Assembly (NCBI RefSeq): GCF_007625155.1
Contig: NZ_VMNK01000002.1
Span: forward strand, 124,001 to 188,000
DNA from: Denitromonas halophila
Lineage (GTDB): Bacteria > Pseudomonadota > Gammaproteobacteria > Burkholderiales > Rhodocyclaceae
DNA length: 64,000 nucleotides
Direction of reading: 5' to 3'
Every line of letters begins with the position of its first letter. Position 1 is the stretch's first letter. The notes beneath the pieces are model-generated. The model was not told the DNA's origin. It ran no database searches and saw only the letters and a list, made by a program, of their open reading frames with translations. Both the position numbers and the translations under genes were made by a program. Shown one piece after another: positions 22,777 to 31,429 of this stretch.

Positions 22777-23478
22777 TCAAGCGGTGCTCTGGTGGCAGAC
22801 CCATTCAATCAGCTGCCATTGCGTCGTCTCCAGATGCCACAGGGCGTAGTCGGCCTCGCGGCGCCAGCCCAGCGTGCCGTGATCGACCACCTCGCAGCCG
22901 ATGCCGGCCCAGAGCTGGCGGGCGACGGCGCTGCTGTCGGTGCTTGCGTCGATGGGAGACGCCGGCAGACGGCGCGGCGCCTGCGGTGCCGAGAAAACGT
23001 CGTGCCAGCTGGCCCAGTGGTGTTGCGCGAGCGCGTCTTGCTGGGCGAGGCGCCAGGGCGGCGCGGTGTCGGTGTCCAGCCGTTGGCCGATCACATTGCA
23101 AAACAGGATGGCCGCGTCGGGCCACTGACGTGCCAAGGCCGCCGGACCGTCGGGCAGCGAAAACACATCCAGCCACGCGAATTGCAGTGGCACGCCGGGA
23201 AAGCGTCGGCGCAGCAAGGCGCGGGCCAGGCGATCGGGCTCAAGGACGGTGATTTTTGTGAAGCGCGACAGAAAGCGCTCAGTCAAGGCGTAGCCGGCCG
23301 ACGGGCCGATCAGCACCAGTTCGCGGGTGGGGGGCTGCCATGCGTCCAGCCAGTCACCGACCTGACGCAGGAAGGGCACCCAGAGGCGATGGCGAAGGCG
23401 CCAGGCGCGCCAGTGGTAGCCCAGGCCGCCGCTGGCGTCGGTCCAGTGCGATTTCAGGCGCGGGGCGGGGGTGGCCAC
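22777..23478 (-). CDS. Uncharacterised protein with a Rossmann/methyltransferase-like core
   Basis: The product is 233 residues with a GTG start at 23478. I do not recognise a named family. A Rossmann-like pattern is visible: LVLIGPSAGYALTERFL resembles a nucleotide- or SAM-binding first strand and loop, KITVLEPDRLARALLRRRF resembles the second strand with an acidic end, and AILFCNVIGQRL the fourth. A SAM-dependent methyltransferase is possible but unproven. The N-terminus is rich in W and R. It starts seven bases after the DUF2478 gene, so the two probably form a small operon. It ends ten bases from the convergent kinase gene. Confidence 0.6.
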   Translation of the reverse strand: MATPAPRLKSHWTDASGGLGYHWRAWRLRHRLWVPFLRQVGDWLDAWQPPTRELVLIGPSAGYALTERFLSRFTKITVLEPDRLARALLRRRFPGVPLQFAWLDVFSLPDGPAALARQWPDAAILFCNVIGQRLDTDTAPPWRLAQQDALAQHHWASWHDVFSAPQAPRRLPASPIDASTDSSAVARQLWAGIGCEVVDHGTLGWRREADYALWHLETTQWQLIEWVCHQSTA

Positions 23479-23485
23479 CCGGGGC

Positions 23486-23998
23486 TCAGTCTGGCGTATT
23501 GAAGGCGTCCCACCAGGCCAGCGCGGCCTCGGCCGAGCAACTCAGGCGGTCGTAGTCGCCGCCGGTGAACTCGGTCCAGGCGTCAAGAAAACGCTCGCCC
23601 ACGGCGGTGATCAGCGGCACGCCAGCCATCACTGAGGCGGCCATTTCGTCGCGCAAGCCATCGCCCAGCGCTTCCTGCGAGCCGAACTTGTTGAACACCG
23701 CCAATTCCGCGCCGTTTGCAATCGCGGCTTGCACCGTGATGGCGGCTTCGGCCATGGCGGCCGGGTCCAGCCGGCAGGAGGTCGAACCGCTGCCCAGGTA
23801 TTGCGACATGGGCATCCGCCGCCCCGAAGGCAGGAGTTCGAGTTCCATGGTGCAGGTGGCGCGTGGGCCGGTGTCGTGCTGGATGGCGCCGGCCAGCGAC
23901 ACGCCGCGCGCCTGGAGTGCACGGACGAACTGCGCCAGCACCGGGGTGGGGTCGGACTCGGGCGGATAGAAGATGGCAGCGATCGGCTGGGCACTCAT
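23486..23998 (-). CDS. DUF2478-type protein
   Basis: The product is 170 residues from ATG at 23998 (M-S-A-Q-P-I-A-A-I-F-Y); a longer in-frame start exists at 24031. It has an alternating strand-helix pattern: PIAAIFYPPES, GVSLAGAIQHDTG, and AELAVFNKFGSQEALGDGLRDE. These are features I associate with DUF2478, a family with no settled function. No membrane segment or signal peptide is present. It is upstream of, and seven bases from, the Rossmann-like gene. A strong terminator of the folE2 operon lies just before it, so it has its own promoter. Confidence 0.6.
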   Translation of the reverse strand: MSAQPIAAIFYPPESDPTPVLAQFVRALQARGVSLAGAIQHDTGPRATCTMELELLPSGRRMPMSQYLGSGSTSCRLDPAAMAEAAITVQAAIANGAELAVFNKFGSQEALGDGLRDEMAASVMAGVPLITAVGERFLDAWTEFTGGDYDRLSCSAEAALAWWDAFNTPD

Positions 23999-24087
23999 GG
24001 ACGGGCATCCGGCGGCATCAATGGCCGGCATTGTCGCATGAACTCGTACGGTGGTTATTGGCGCCGGTCAATCGGCTTTGTGCACAA

Positions 24088-24117
24088 AAAACGCCTGCGG
24101 TGCTCGGCAGGCGTTTT
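24088..24117 (-). terminator. Rho-independent terminator of the xseB-ispA-dxs-folE2 operon
   Basis: AAAACGCCTGC and GCAGGCGTTTT form a perfect 11-base-pair stem around an 8-base loop. Read on the minus strand it follows the folE2 stop by about 20 bases and ends in a T run. The flanking A and T tracts would also allow it to act on plus-strand transcripts. Confidence 0.85.
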
Positions 24118-24137
24118 AGGGTGTATGGCGTGCGGCG

Positions 24138-24935
24138 CTATTTCTGGCGTTCGATCAGCGCGTAGGCCGAGTGATTGTGGATGGACTCGAAGTTTTCCGA
24201 CTCGACCACATAGGCGCCGATGCGCGACTCGCGGTCAAGCACGCCGGCCACGTCACGCACCATGTCCTCGACGAACTTGGGGTTGTCGTAGGCGCGCTCG
24301 GTGACGTACTTCTCGTCCGGGCGCTTGAGCAGGCCGTAGAGTTCGCACGAGGCCTGGGCTTCGACCTGTTCGACGATCTCCTCGATCCACACATGCTCGC
24401 GCAGGCTGGCGGTAACGGTGACATGTGAGCGCTGGTTGTGCGCGCCGTAGTCGGAGATTTTCTTGGAGCAGGGGCACAAGCTGGTGACCGGCACCACGAT
24501 CTTCATGCGGAAGCTGTAGACGCCGCCCTCGGTGATTTCGCCAATGAAGGTGACGTCGTAGTCCATCAGGCTGTTGACGCCGGAGATGGGCGCGGCCTTG
24601 TTGATGAAGTAGGGAAAGGTCATCTCGACATGCCCGGTCTCGGCTTCGAGGCGCTGCACCATGTCGCGCAGCATCGGCTCGAAGGATTCGACCGAGATCT
24701 CGCGCTCCCCGCCATTGAGAATCTCGACGAAGCGCGACATGTGGGTGCCCTTGAAGTTGTGGGGCAGGCCGACATACATGTTGAACATGGCGATGGTGTG
24801 CTGCACGCCACCGCTGCGGTCGCTGACCGTGACCGGGTGGCGGATGGCCTTGATGCCGACCTTGTCGATGGCGATCTGGCGGCTGTCCTGGCTGTTCTGG
24901 ACGTCGGGAATGGCTTGGGAATCAATGGCGGACAT
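24138..24935 (-). CDS. folE2: GTP cyclohydrolase FolE2 (type IB)
   Basis: The product is 265 residues from ATG at 24935 ([13 protein letters not shown]). A TTG 16 codons upstream is an unlikely alternative. It converts GTP to dihydroneopterin triphosphate, the first step of folate synthesis. It is the metal-flexible type that replaces zinc-dependent FolE in some bacteria. Marks are the N-terminal [16 protein letters not shown], and [20 protein letters not shown] with the metal-binding cysteine. It starts 54 bases after dxs and ends at a strong terminator, so it may be the last gene of that operon. Whether a canonical folE also exists cannot be seen. Confidence 0.93.
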   Translation of the reverse strand: MSAIDSQAIPDVQNSQDSRQIAIDKVGIKAIRHPVTVSDRSGGVQHTIAMFNMYVGLPHNFKGTHMSRFVEILNGGEREISVESFEPMLRDMVQRLEAETGHVEMTFPYFINKAAPISGVNSLMDYDVTFIGEITEGGVYSFRMKIVVPVTSLCPCSKKISDYGAHNQRSHVTVTASLREHVWIEEIVEQVEAQASCELYGLLKRPDEKYVTERAYDNPKFVEDMVRDVAGVLDRESRIGAYVVESENFESIHNHSAYALIERQK

Positions 24936-24989
24936 CGGGGTCTCGATCAGGCTGGCAGGCGGGAAGCCTACGGTTTCCGACAAAAATAC

Positions 24990-26870
24990 TCAACTATTGG
25001 CGGGATAGCGTGCGTGTATGGCCTTGAGGATGCCCTCGACGTCGAGGCCGACCTCCTTGAGCAACTGCCCTTGCTCGCCGTGATCGATGAAACGATCCGG
25101 CAGACCGAGGCGCAGCGTGCGCACTGGCGCGGGCGCGGTTTCGAGCACGCGGCTGACTTCGCTGCCCGCGCCGCCGATGATGGCGTTTTCTTCGAGCGTC
25201 ACGATCAGATCGTGGGTTTGGGCCAGCTCGAGAATCAGCGCCTCGTCGAGTGGTTTGACGAAGCGCATGTTCACCACCGTGGCGTCGAGCGCTTCACCTG
25301 CTTCTAGCGCCGGCTTGAGCATGGAGCCGAAGGCCAGCAGGGCGATCTTCTTGCCGCTGCGGCGCAGCTCGGCCTTGCCGATGGGGTAGGCCGTCATGGC
25401 TTTCTCGGGTGTGACGCCCATGCCGCTGCCGCGCGGGTAGCGCACCGCGCTGGGGCCGTTATGGCAGTGTGCGGTGTACAGCATCTGCCGGCATTCGTTT
25501 TCGTCGGCCGGCGCCATGATGACCAGATTCGGAATACAGGTGAGGTAGGACAGATCGTAGGCGCCGTGGTGGGTGGCGCCGTCGGCGCCGACCAGACCGG
25601 CACGGTCGATGGCGAACACTACCGGCAGGTTCTGAAGGGCGACGTCGTGAATGAATTGATCGTAGCCGCGCTGCAGGAAGGTCGAGTAAATGGCGACCAC
25701 CGGTTTGAGCCCGTCGGCGGCCATGCCGGCGGCGAAGGTGACTGCGTGCTGCTCGGCGATACCCACGTCGTAGTAGCGTTTGGGGTATTTCTCGGCAAAG
25801 CGCACCAGGCCCGAGCCCTCGCGCATGGCGGGGGTGACGCCAACCACGCGCTCATCGGCCTCGGCCATGTCGCACAGCCAGTCGCTGAAGACCTGGGTGT
25901 AGCTGATCTTGCTGCTGGGCTTGCCGGATGACTTGATGCCCTCGGTGTGGTCGAAGGTCGACACGCCGTGGTAGAGGATCGGGTCGGCCTCGGCCAGTTT
26001 GTAACCCTGGCCCTTGCGGGTGACCACATGCAGGAAGTGCGGCCCGTCGAGCTTGCGCAGGTTGTGCAGCGTGGGCAGCAGGGCGTCGAGGTCGTGACCG
26101 TCGATGGGGCCGACATAGTTGAAGCCGAACTCTTCGAACAAGGTGCCCGGTGTGACCAGGCCTTTGACATGCTCTTCGACCCGGCGGGCAAAGTCGAGCA
26201 TCGGCGGCGCCACGCCCAGCACCTTGCCCCCGGCGCGGCGGGCAGCACTGACGGTGCGTCCGGTCATCAGGCGGGCCAGGATCTGGGTGAGGGCACCGAC
26301 CGGCGGCGAGATCGACATTTCGTTGTCGTTGAGGATCACCAGCAAGTTGGTGTCGCGCATGTCGCCGGCGTTGTTGAGCGCTTCGAAAGCCATGCCGGCT
26401 GACATGGCGCCGTCACCGATCACGGCAATGGCCCGGCGGTCGGAGCGCTGGTCGCGCGCGGCGACAGCCATGCCCAGCGCGGCGGAAATCGAGGTGGACG
26501 AATGCGCCGTGCCAAAGGTGTCGAATTCGCTTTCATCGCGTCGCGGAAAGCCCGACATGCCCTGATATTTGCGTAGCGTTGGCATGCGGCCGCGCCGGCC
26601 GGTGAGGATTTTGTGGCCGTAGGTCTGGTGGCCGACGTCCCACACGATGCGGTCTTCGGGCGTATTGAAAATGTAGTGCAAGGCGATGGTCAGCTCGACC
26701 GTGCCCAGGTTGGACGACAGGTGGCCACCGGTGCGCGAGACCGATTCGATCAGAAACTGGCGCAACTCCTTGGCCAGCGCCGGCAGCTGTTTGCGGTCTA
26801 GCGCGCGCAGTTCGGTCGGTGAATCGATGGCGTTGAGCAAGGGATACATGGCGGGCATTGGATCGTTCAT
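24990..26870 (-). CDS. dxs: 1-deoxy-D-xylulose-5-phosphate synthase
   Basis: The product is 626 residues, the thiamine-diphosphate enzyme that starts the MEP isoprenoid pathway from pyruvate and glyceraldehyde-3-phosphate. Motifs: [18 protein letters not shown], the ThDP motif [15 protein letters not shown] through [27 protein letters not shown], and [16 protein letters not shown] with the catalytic glutamate. The ATG at 26870 has an AGGGA ribosome-binding site; the family's usual start corresponds to the ATG at 26849. It follows ispA by 14 bases. Confidence 0.96.
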   Translation of the reverse strand: MNDPMPAMYPLLNAIDSPTELRALDRKQLPALAKELRQFLIESVSRTGGHLSSNLGTVELTIALHYIFNTPEDRIVWDVGHQTYGHKILTGRRGRMPTLRKYQGMSGFPRRDESEFDTFGTAHSSTSISAALGMAVAARDQRSDRRAIAVIGDGAMSAGMAFEALNNAGDMRDTNLLVILNDNEMSISPPVGALTQILARLMTGRTVSAARRAGGKVLGVAPPMLDFARRVEEHVKGLVTPGTLFEEFGFNYVGPIDGHDLDALLPTLHNLRKLDGPHFLHVVTRKGQGYKLAEADPILYHGVSTFDHTEGIKSSGKPSSKISYTQVFSDWLCDMAEADERVVGVTPAMREGSGLVRFAEKYPKRYYDVGIAEQHAVTFAAGMAADGLKPVVAIYSTFLQRGYDQFIHDVALQNLPVVFAIDRAGLVGADGATHHGAYDLSYLTCIPNLVIMAPADENECRQMLYTAHCHNGPSAVRYPRGSGMGVTPEKAMTAYPIGKAELRRSGKKIALLAFGSMLKPALEAGEALDATVVNMRFVKPLDEALILELAQTHDLIVTLEENAIIGGAGSEVSRVLETAPAPVRTLRLGLPDRFIDHGEQGQLLKEVGLDVEGILKAIHARYPANS

Positions 26871-26884
26871 TCGGGTCCCTGCGC

Positions 26885-27781
26885 TCAGAAGCGACGGTGG
26901 ACGATGTAGCTGGCTAGCGCACGGAGCATGTCGGCGCGTGCGTCCAGTGGGCCGAGGGCGGCCAGGGCGTCGGCTTCGAGTTCGGCGGCAAAACGGCGCG
27001 CCTCTTCGAGGCCCAGCAGGGTGACATAGGTCGGTTTGTCGTTGCGCGCGTCCTTGCCCGCGGTCTTGCCCAGCGTGGCGGTGTCGGCTTCGCAGTCGAG
27101 GATGTCATCAACCACCTGGAACAGCAAGCCGATGCGTTTGCTGAACTGATCGAGGCGGGCGAGTGTGTCGGGATCCTGCGTTGGGCCGCACAGCGCGCCC
27201 AGTTGCACCGAGGCACGGATCAGGGCGCCGGTTTTGTGCACATGCATGACTTCAAGCGCTTCGCGGCTGATGTTTTGCCCCACCGATTGCAGATCAATGG
27301 CCTGGCCGCCGGCCATGCCGCGCGAACCGGAGGCGACGCCCAGATGCTCGACCATTTTTAGTTGACGGGCGGCGTCCGGGATCAGGCCTGGCTCGGCCAG
27401 CAGCTGAAAGGCCAGCGATTGCAGCGCGTCGCCGACCAGCAGTGCGGTGGCGTCGTCGTATTCGACATGCACGGTTGGCTTGCCGCGGCGCAGGCTGTCG
27501 TCGTCCATGCACGGCATGTCGTCGTGCACCAGCGAGTAGGCGTGAATCAGTTCGACGGCACAGGCCGCGCGGTCGACCGTGTCGGGCGCGGCGGCCGTGA
27601 CCAGGCCCGCGCCATGGGCAAGCAGCGGTCGTACCCGCTTGCCGCCGCCGAGCACGGCATAGCGCATGGCTTCATGCAGGCGGTCGGGGGTGAGGTCCAG
27701 CGGGGGCAGGGCGTTGGCAAGTGCGGTTTCGGTGCGCGACTGGATGCTGCGCATCCAGTCGGAGAAAATGGCGCCACTCAT
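26885..27781 (-). CDS. ispA: Farnesyl diphosphate synthase (polyprenyl synthetase)
   Basis: The product is 298 residues, joining isopentenyl and dimethylallyl diphosphates into geranyl and farnesyl diphosphate. The first aspartate-rich motif is [17 protein letters not shown] and the second is [34 protein letters not shown] binds diphosphate near the N-terminus. The ATG overlaps the stop of xseB by four bases and dxs follows after 14 bases, a widespread proteobacterial arrangement. Confidence 0.95.
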   Translation of the reverse strand: MSGAIFSDWMRSIQSRTETALANALPPLDLTPDRLHEAMRYAVLGGGKRVRPLLAHGAGLVTAAAPDTVDRAACAVELIHAYSLVHDDMPCMDDDSLRRGKPTVHVEYDDATALLVGDALQSLAFQLLAEPGLIPDAARQLKMVEHLGVASGSRGMAGGQAIDLQSVGQNISREALEVMHVHKTGALIRASVQLGALCGPTQDPDTLARLDQFSKRIGLLFQVVDDILDCEADTATLGKTAGKDARNDKPTYVTLLGLEEARRFAAELEADALAALGPLDARADMLRALASYIVHRRF

Positions 27782-28026
27782 GATGGGTCGTCTGCTGGTG
27801 TAATCGTGTCGGCCGAGGTGTCGTCGGCGTTGGCCTCGAGGGTTTCGAGGCGGGCTTCGGCGCGGCTCAGCGTGTCCTGGCAGTAACGCAGCAGGCTGAT
27901 GCCTTGCTGGTAGTGATCGAGCGCGTCTTCCAGCGGCAGATCGCGCGACTCCATCGCGGCCACGATCTCTTCGAGCTGGGTGACGGCGTTTTCAAAGCTT
28001 TTCGGGGATTTTGCCTGTTTGGCCAT
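27778..28026 (-). CDS. xseB: Exodeoxyribonuclease VII small subunit
   Basis: The product is 82 residues from ATG at 28026 (M-A-K-Q-A-K-S-P-K-S-F-E-N-A-V). It is the small subunit of the single-strand-specific nuclease formed with XseA. The family pattern is complete: SFENAVTQLEEIVAAMES, then LPLEDALDHYQQGISLLRYC in a helical hairpin. The acidic C-terminal tail is common. It is first in the xseB-ispA-dxs unit and is divergent from the Rieske gene. Confidence 0.93.
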   Translation of the reverse strand: MAKQAKSPKSFENAVTQLEEIVAAMESRDLPLEDALDHYQQGISLLRYCQDTLSRAEARLETLEANADDTSADTITPADDPS

Positions 28027-28098
28027 GAGTCGGCTGCGCGCAAGGGTCAAAGGCGGAAAAATACCCGAAGGGGGGCCCTGCGGTCAAACCAGCTTTCG

Positions 28099-28106
28099 AC
28101 TATAAT
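28099..28106. promoter_or_regulatory. AT-rich divergent promoter region between xseB and the Rieske gene
   Basis: The 136-base gap contains the only AT-rich stretch nearby. A consensus TATAAT at 28101-28106 reads toward the Rieske gene, and TATAGT (the complement of 28099-28104) reads toward xseB. Neither has a convincing -35 hexamer. Two overlapping divergent promoters are likely but inferred. Confidence 0.4.
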
Positions 28107-28162
28107 TTTCTGTTACTCATTGTTTTATTGGACCTTTTGCGCGTTTTCGAGGGGGTTCGCGG

Positions 28163-29263
28163 ATGTCCAACATCGCAACGCAACACGGTTTGACGCGAGC
28201 CGCGCCTCAGCTGCCGGTGTCGAGCTACTTTGATGAGAAATTGTTCGCGCTCGAAAAGCGCCTGCTTTTCGACGCGGGGCCGGGCTACGTGGGCCATGAA
28301 TTGATGGTGCCGGCGCTGAATGATTACCGTTCGCTCGAAGGCTGCGACCACGCCAAACTGCTGGTGCGCGGGGCCGAGGGCTGCTACGAACTGTCGAACA
28401 TCTGCCGCCACCGTCAGGCGATCATGCTCGAAGGCCGGGGCAATACCGAACACATTGTGTGCCCCCTGCATCGCTGGACCTACGACAACCGCGGCACCTT
28501 GCTGGGGGCGCCGCACTTCGCCGAGAACCCCTGCCTCAACCTGCTGCGACAGCCGCTCGAAAGCTGGCAGGGGCTACTGTTTCGCGGACCGCGCTCGGCG
28601 GCGACCGATCTGGCCTCGATGACGGTGGCGCCGGCATTCGATTTCACCGGCTACAAGCTTGATCATGTCGAGCGCCATGAGTGCAACTACAACTGGAAGA
28701 CCTTCATCGAGGTGTATCTCGAGGACTATCATGTGGTGCCTTTCCACCCCGGGTTGGGGCGTTTTGTCGATTGCGACGCACTGAGCTGGCAGTTTGGCGA
28801 CTGGTTTTCGGTGCAGCGGGTGGGTGTCACCTCGCTCAAGAAACCGGGCACACCGGCCTATGCGCGCTGGCATCAGGCCGTGCAGGATTGCTACAGCGGG
28901 GAGACGCCGCCGCATGGCGCGATCTGGCTGGTGTACTACCCGAACGTGATGATCGAGTGTTACCCGCATGTGCTGGTGGTGAGCACCTTGTTGCCCACCG
29001 ATGTGGACAAGACCACCAACATGGTCGAGTTTTACTACCCTGAAGAGATCGTCGAGTTCGAGCGCGAGTTTGTCGATGCCGAGCAGGCAGCTTATATGGA
29101 GACCGCCGTCGAGGACGATGAGATCGGCGAGCGCATGGATCGCGGTCGCCGGGCGCTCTACAAGGCCGGGCGCAATGAGGTGGGGCCCTACCAGTCGCCC
29201 TTCGAGGACGGCATGCTGCACTTCCACGAGTTCTATCGGCGCATGATGGCCGGGTATCTCTGA
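28163..29263 (+). CDS. Rieske-type aromatic-ring-hydroxylating oxygenase, alpha-subunit-like
   Basis: The product is 366 residues. The Rieske [2Fe-2S] site is C-R-H at about residue 77 and C-P-L-H about 18 residues later (CRHRQAIMLEG, IVCPLHRWTYD). The catalytic iron site is NYNWKTFIEVYLEDYHVVPFHP, with two histidines, and an acidic ligand nearer the C-terminus. It resembles the choline monooxygenase/CntA branch and related single-component alpha subunits. No reductase or ferredoxin gene is adjacent. It is divergent from xseB-ispA-dxs and convergent with ispH, so it sits among isoprenoid-precursor genes. The substrate is unknown. Confidence 0.85.
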   Translation: MSNIATQHGLTRAAPQLPVSSYFDEKLFALEKRLLFDAGPGYVGHELMVPALNDYRSLEGCDHAKLLVRGAEGCYELSNICRHRQAIMLEGRGNTEHIVCPLHRWTYDNRGTLLGAPHFAENPCLNLLRQPLESWQGLLFRGPRSAATDLASMTVAPAFDFTGYKLDHVERHECNYNWKTFIEVYLEDYHVVPFHPGLGRFVDCDALSWQFGDWFSVQRVGVTSLKKPGTPAYARWHQAVQDCYSGETPPHGAIWLVYYPNVMIECYPHVLVVSTLLPTDVDKTTNMVEFYYPEEIVEFEREFVDAEQAAYMETAVEDDEIGERMDRGRRALYKAGRNEVGPYQSPFEDGMLHFHEFYRRMMAGYL

Positions 29264-29280
29264 CCGCGCCGAATCGGCCA

Positions 29281-29313
29281 ACGACAACGGGGCCAATGCG
29301 GCCCCGTTGTCGT
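29281..29313. terminator. Strong stem-loop between convergent Rieske and ispH genes
   Basis: ACGACAACGGGGC and GCCCCGTTGTCGT form a perfect 13-base-pair stem with a 7-base loop, between the stops of two convergent genes. No T run follows on either strand, so termination may be weak or Rho-assisted; it could also protect 3' ends. Confidence 0.6.
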
Positions 29314-29330
29314 GTGTGCTACCGATGCGT

Positions 29331-30263
29331 TCAGCCGACCAGCGCCTTGGGCAGCGGGAACACCACGTTTTCTTCCGCGCCTTCGAGGGTGCGCACCGAG
29401 GGCGCGCCCAGCGATTTGAGCCGGTCGATGACCGCCGAGACCAGCACTTCGGGTGCCGATGCGCCGGCGGTGACGCCGATACGGCGCTTGCCGTCCAGCC
29501 AGGCCGGGTCGACCGCGTCGGCATTTTCCACCAAGTAGGCATCCACCCCGCGCAGGGCCGCGACTTCGCGCAGGCGGTTGGAGTTGGAGCTGTTCTGCGA
29601 GCCGACCACCAGCACCAGGTCCACCTTGGGGGCCATGAACTTGACCGCGTCCTGGCGGTTCTGGGTGGCGTAGCAGATGTCGTCCTTTTTCGGGCCGACG
29701 ATGTTCGGGAAGCGCGTGCGCAGCGCGGTGACGATGGCGGCGGCGTCGTCGACTGACAGCGTGGTCTGGGTGACATAGGCGAGTTGGTCGGGATTGGCCA
29801 CCGCCAGCGTGGCGACATCTTCGACCGACTCGGCCAGCAGGATGCCGTCGTCGACCTGCCCCATGGTGCCTTCCACCTCGGGGTGGCCCTTGTGGCCGAT
29901 CATGACGATTTCCTTGCCCTGGGCGCGCATGCGGGCCACTTCGAGGTGCACCTTGGTGACCAGCGGGCAGGTGGCGTCGAACACGCGCAGGCCGCGCGCG
30001 TCGGCTTCGGTACGCACCGACTGCGGCACGCCGTGGGCGCTGAAGATCACGGTGTTGCCATCGGGGACTTCGTCGAGTTCTTCGACAAAGATCGCGCCTT
30101 TGGCGCGCAGATCGTCGACCACGAACTTGTTATGCACCACTTCATGGCGCACATAGATCGGGGCGCCGAAGCGGATCAGTGCTTGCTCGACGATTTCGAT
30201 GGCACGCTCGACCCCGGCGCAGAAGCCGCGCGGGTTGGCGAGCAGGATTTCCTTGTTACTCAT
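29331..30263 (-). CDS. ispH: 4-hydroxy-3-methylbut-2-enyl diphosphate reductase
   Basis: The product is 310 residues, the [4Fe-4S] enzyme of the last MEP step, making isopentenyl and dimethylallyl diphosphates. The three cluster cysteines are in [24 protein letters not shown] and [13 protein letters not shown]. The substrate-binding E-H-N-type motifs ([24 protein letters not shown]) are intact. It follows the FKBP gene by 12 bases and ends the ribF-ileS-lspA-fkpB-ispH operon. Confidence 0.96.
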   Translation of the reverse strand: MSNKEILLANPRGFCAGVERAIEIVEQALIRFGAPIYVRHEVVHNKFVVDDLRAKGAIFVEELDEVPDGNTVIFSAHGVPQSVRTEADARGLRVFDATCPLVTKVHLEVARMRAQGKEIVMIGHKGHPEVEGTMGQVDDGILLAESVEDVATLAVANPDQLAYVTQTTLSVDDAAAIVTALRTRFPNIVGPKKDDICYATQNRQDAVKFMAPKVDLVLVVGSQNSSNSNRLREVAALRGVDAYLVENADAVDPAWLDGKRRIGVTAGASAPEVLVSAVIDRLKSLGAPSVRTLEGAEENVVFPLPKALVG

Positions 30264-30275
30264 GTCGGTGTTCCG

Positions 30276-30704
30276 TCAGAGGATGCCGATGATCTCGACA
30301 TCCAGGGTGATGGTCTTGCCGGCCAGCGGGTGGTTGAAATCTACCTTGGCCTGGGTGTCGTCGATCTCGCGCACCAGCCCGGAGTAGCGCGAACCGTCCG
30401 GCGCGACAAACTCCATGATGGTCATCGCTTCGATCGGCTCGTCGGGCATGTCCTGCCGGCGCACGGTTTCCACCAGCTCGGGCCGGTAGGGGCCAAAGCC
30501 TTCTTCCGGCGTCAGCGTGAAGCTGTGATAGCTGCCGTCTTCGAGGCCGGCGAGGCGCGCTTCGAGCTGGGGCATCATTTCGTTGGCGCCCAGTTGCAGC
30601 GTGGCGGGCTTGCCTTCGAAGGTGCTGATTACCGGTTGGCCGTTTTCGAGCGAGATGCGGTAGTTGAGCGTGACCAGACTGTTGGCTTGGATGGTTTGCG
30701 TCAC
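30276..30704 (-). CDS. fkpB: FKBP-type peptidyl-prolyl cis-trans isomerase (SlpA/FkpB type)
   Basis: The product is 142 residues. A GTG start at 30704 is set by an AAGGAG ribosome-binding site eight bases before it and by overlap with the lspA stop. The frame stays open far upstream across lspA, which is a shadow. It has a SlyD/SlpA-like FKBP layout: NSLVTLNYRISLENGQ, then LGANEMMPQLEARLAGL, an inserted flap with TPEEGFGPYRPELVETV, and a C-terminal AKVDFNHPLAGKTITLDVEI. It is a cytoplasmic folding helper. Position between lspA and ispH is typical. Confidence 0.93.
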   Translation of the reverse strand: MTQTIQANSLVTLNYRISLENGQPVISTFEGKPATLQLGANEMMPQLEARLAGLEDGSYHSFTLTPEEGFGPYRPELVETVRRQDMPDEPIEAMTIMEFVAPDGSRYSGLVREIDDTQAKVDFNHPLAGKTITLDVEIIGIL

Positions 30705-31195
30705 GAATGGTTCTCCTTGGGCGCGCTTTGGGTGGCCGGGCGGAACTGCGCCCACAGCATCAGACCCACGCCCAGCGTGATGGCCGAGTCGGCCAGATTG
30801 AAGGCGGGCCAGCCGTAGCGGCCCACGTGGAAATACAGAAAATCGACCACCGCGCCGATGAACAGCCGGTCGATGACATTGCCGATGGCGCCGCCGATGA
30901 TCAGCGCGAAGGCGAAGGGTTGCAGGCGCTCGTGCTGGTGCTCGTACATCAGCCGGCCCAGCCACAGGCAGATGACCGCCGCCAGACCGGTAAAGAACCA
31001 GCGCTGCCAGCCGGAATGATCGGCCAGAAAGCTGAAGGCCGCGCCCGGGTTGAACAGCAGCACCAGATTGAAGAAGCCGGTGACCGGAATCGACTCGCCC
31101 GGCACCAGTTGGGCAAGCACGATCTGCTTGCTCAGCTGGTCGAGCACCACTACCACGGCGGCAAAGCCCAGCCACAGGCTGAAGCGCGGGCGCAT
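30701..31195 (-). CDS. lspA: Lipoprotein signal peptidase
   Basis: The product is 164 residues from ATG at 31195 (M-R-P-R-F-S-L-W). The frame continues upstream through the GC-rich repeat and is not coding there. It is a four-helix inner-membrane aspartyl protease that removes prolipoprotein signal peptides. Catalytic aspartates are D118 in GAVVDFLYFH and D136 in FNLADSAIT; NPGAAFSFL and GNVIDR are also conserved. It overlaps fkpB by four bases and lies 234 bases after ileS, an unusually large gap for this operon because of the inserted repeat. Confidence 0.95.
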   Translation of the reverse strand: MRPRFSLWLGFAAVVVVLDQLSKQIVLAQLVPGESIPVTGFFNLVLLFNPGAAFSFLADHSGWQRWFFTGLAAVICLWLGRLMYEHQHERLQPFAFALIIGGAIGNVIDRLFIGAVVDFLYFHVGRYGWPAFNLADSAITLGVGLMLWAQFRPATQSAPKENHS

Positions 31196-31210
31196 CAGCG
31201 GCCGCCCGGC

Positions 31211-31420
31211 CGCCGGGCCGCCCCAAGGGCGGGCGCGGCCCCCTCGGGGGGGTGAGGCAGGGGTTTCGCAAAGCATTGCTTTTCGCCTGCCGAACGGGTC
31301 GCCTGTGCAAAGGCGACCCTCCGCGAACATCGTGAGCGTGGGGGCACGCCCGCCCGCCGGGCCGCCCCAAGGGCGGGCGCCGCCCCCTCGGGGGGCAGCG
31401 AACGCAGTGAGCGTGGGGGC
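31211..31420. repeat. Duplicated GC-rich palindromic extragenic repeat
   Basis: Two copies of a 41-base block (31211-31251 and 31355-31395) differ at one base; each contains CCCCAAGGGCGGGCGC and CCCCCTCGGGGGG, which fold into hairpins. A second 23-base block (31323-31345 and 31398-31420; GTGAGCGTGGGGGC shared) lies beside each. Between them GGGTCGCC and GGCGACCC (31296-31303, 31312-31319) form a third hairpin. The element fills the lspA-ileS gap. Confidence 0.85.
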
Positions 31421-31429
31421 CTTTTTTCT

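Noticed and set aside
30705-31370. N-terminal extension of the FKBP frame across lspA
   Set aside because: lspA occupies this DNA in another frame, and the AAGGAG-GTG at 30704 gives a normal-length FKBP.
31211-31420. CRISPR-like array
   Set aside because: Only two copies of a palindromic block with a 103-base gap and no uniform spacers; it fits an extragenic palindrome.
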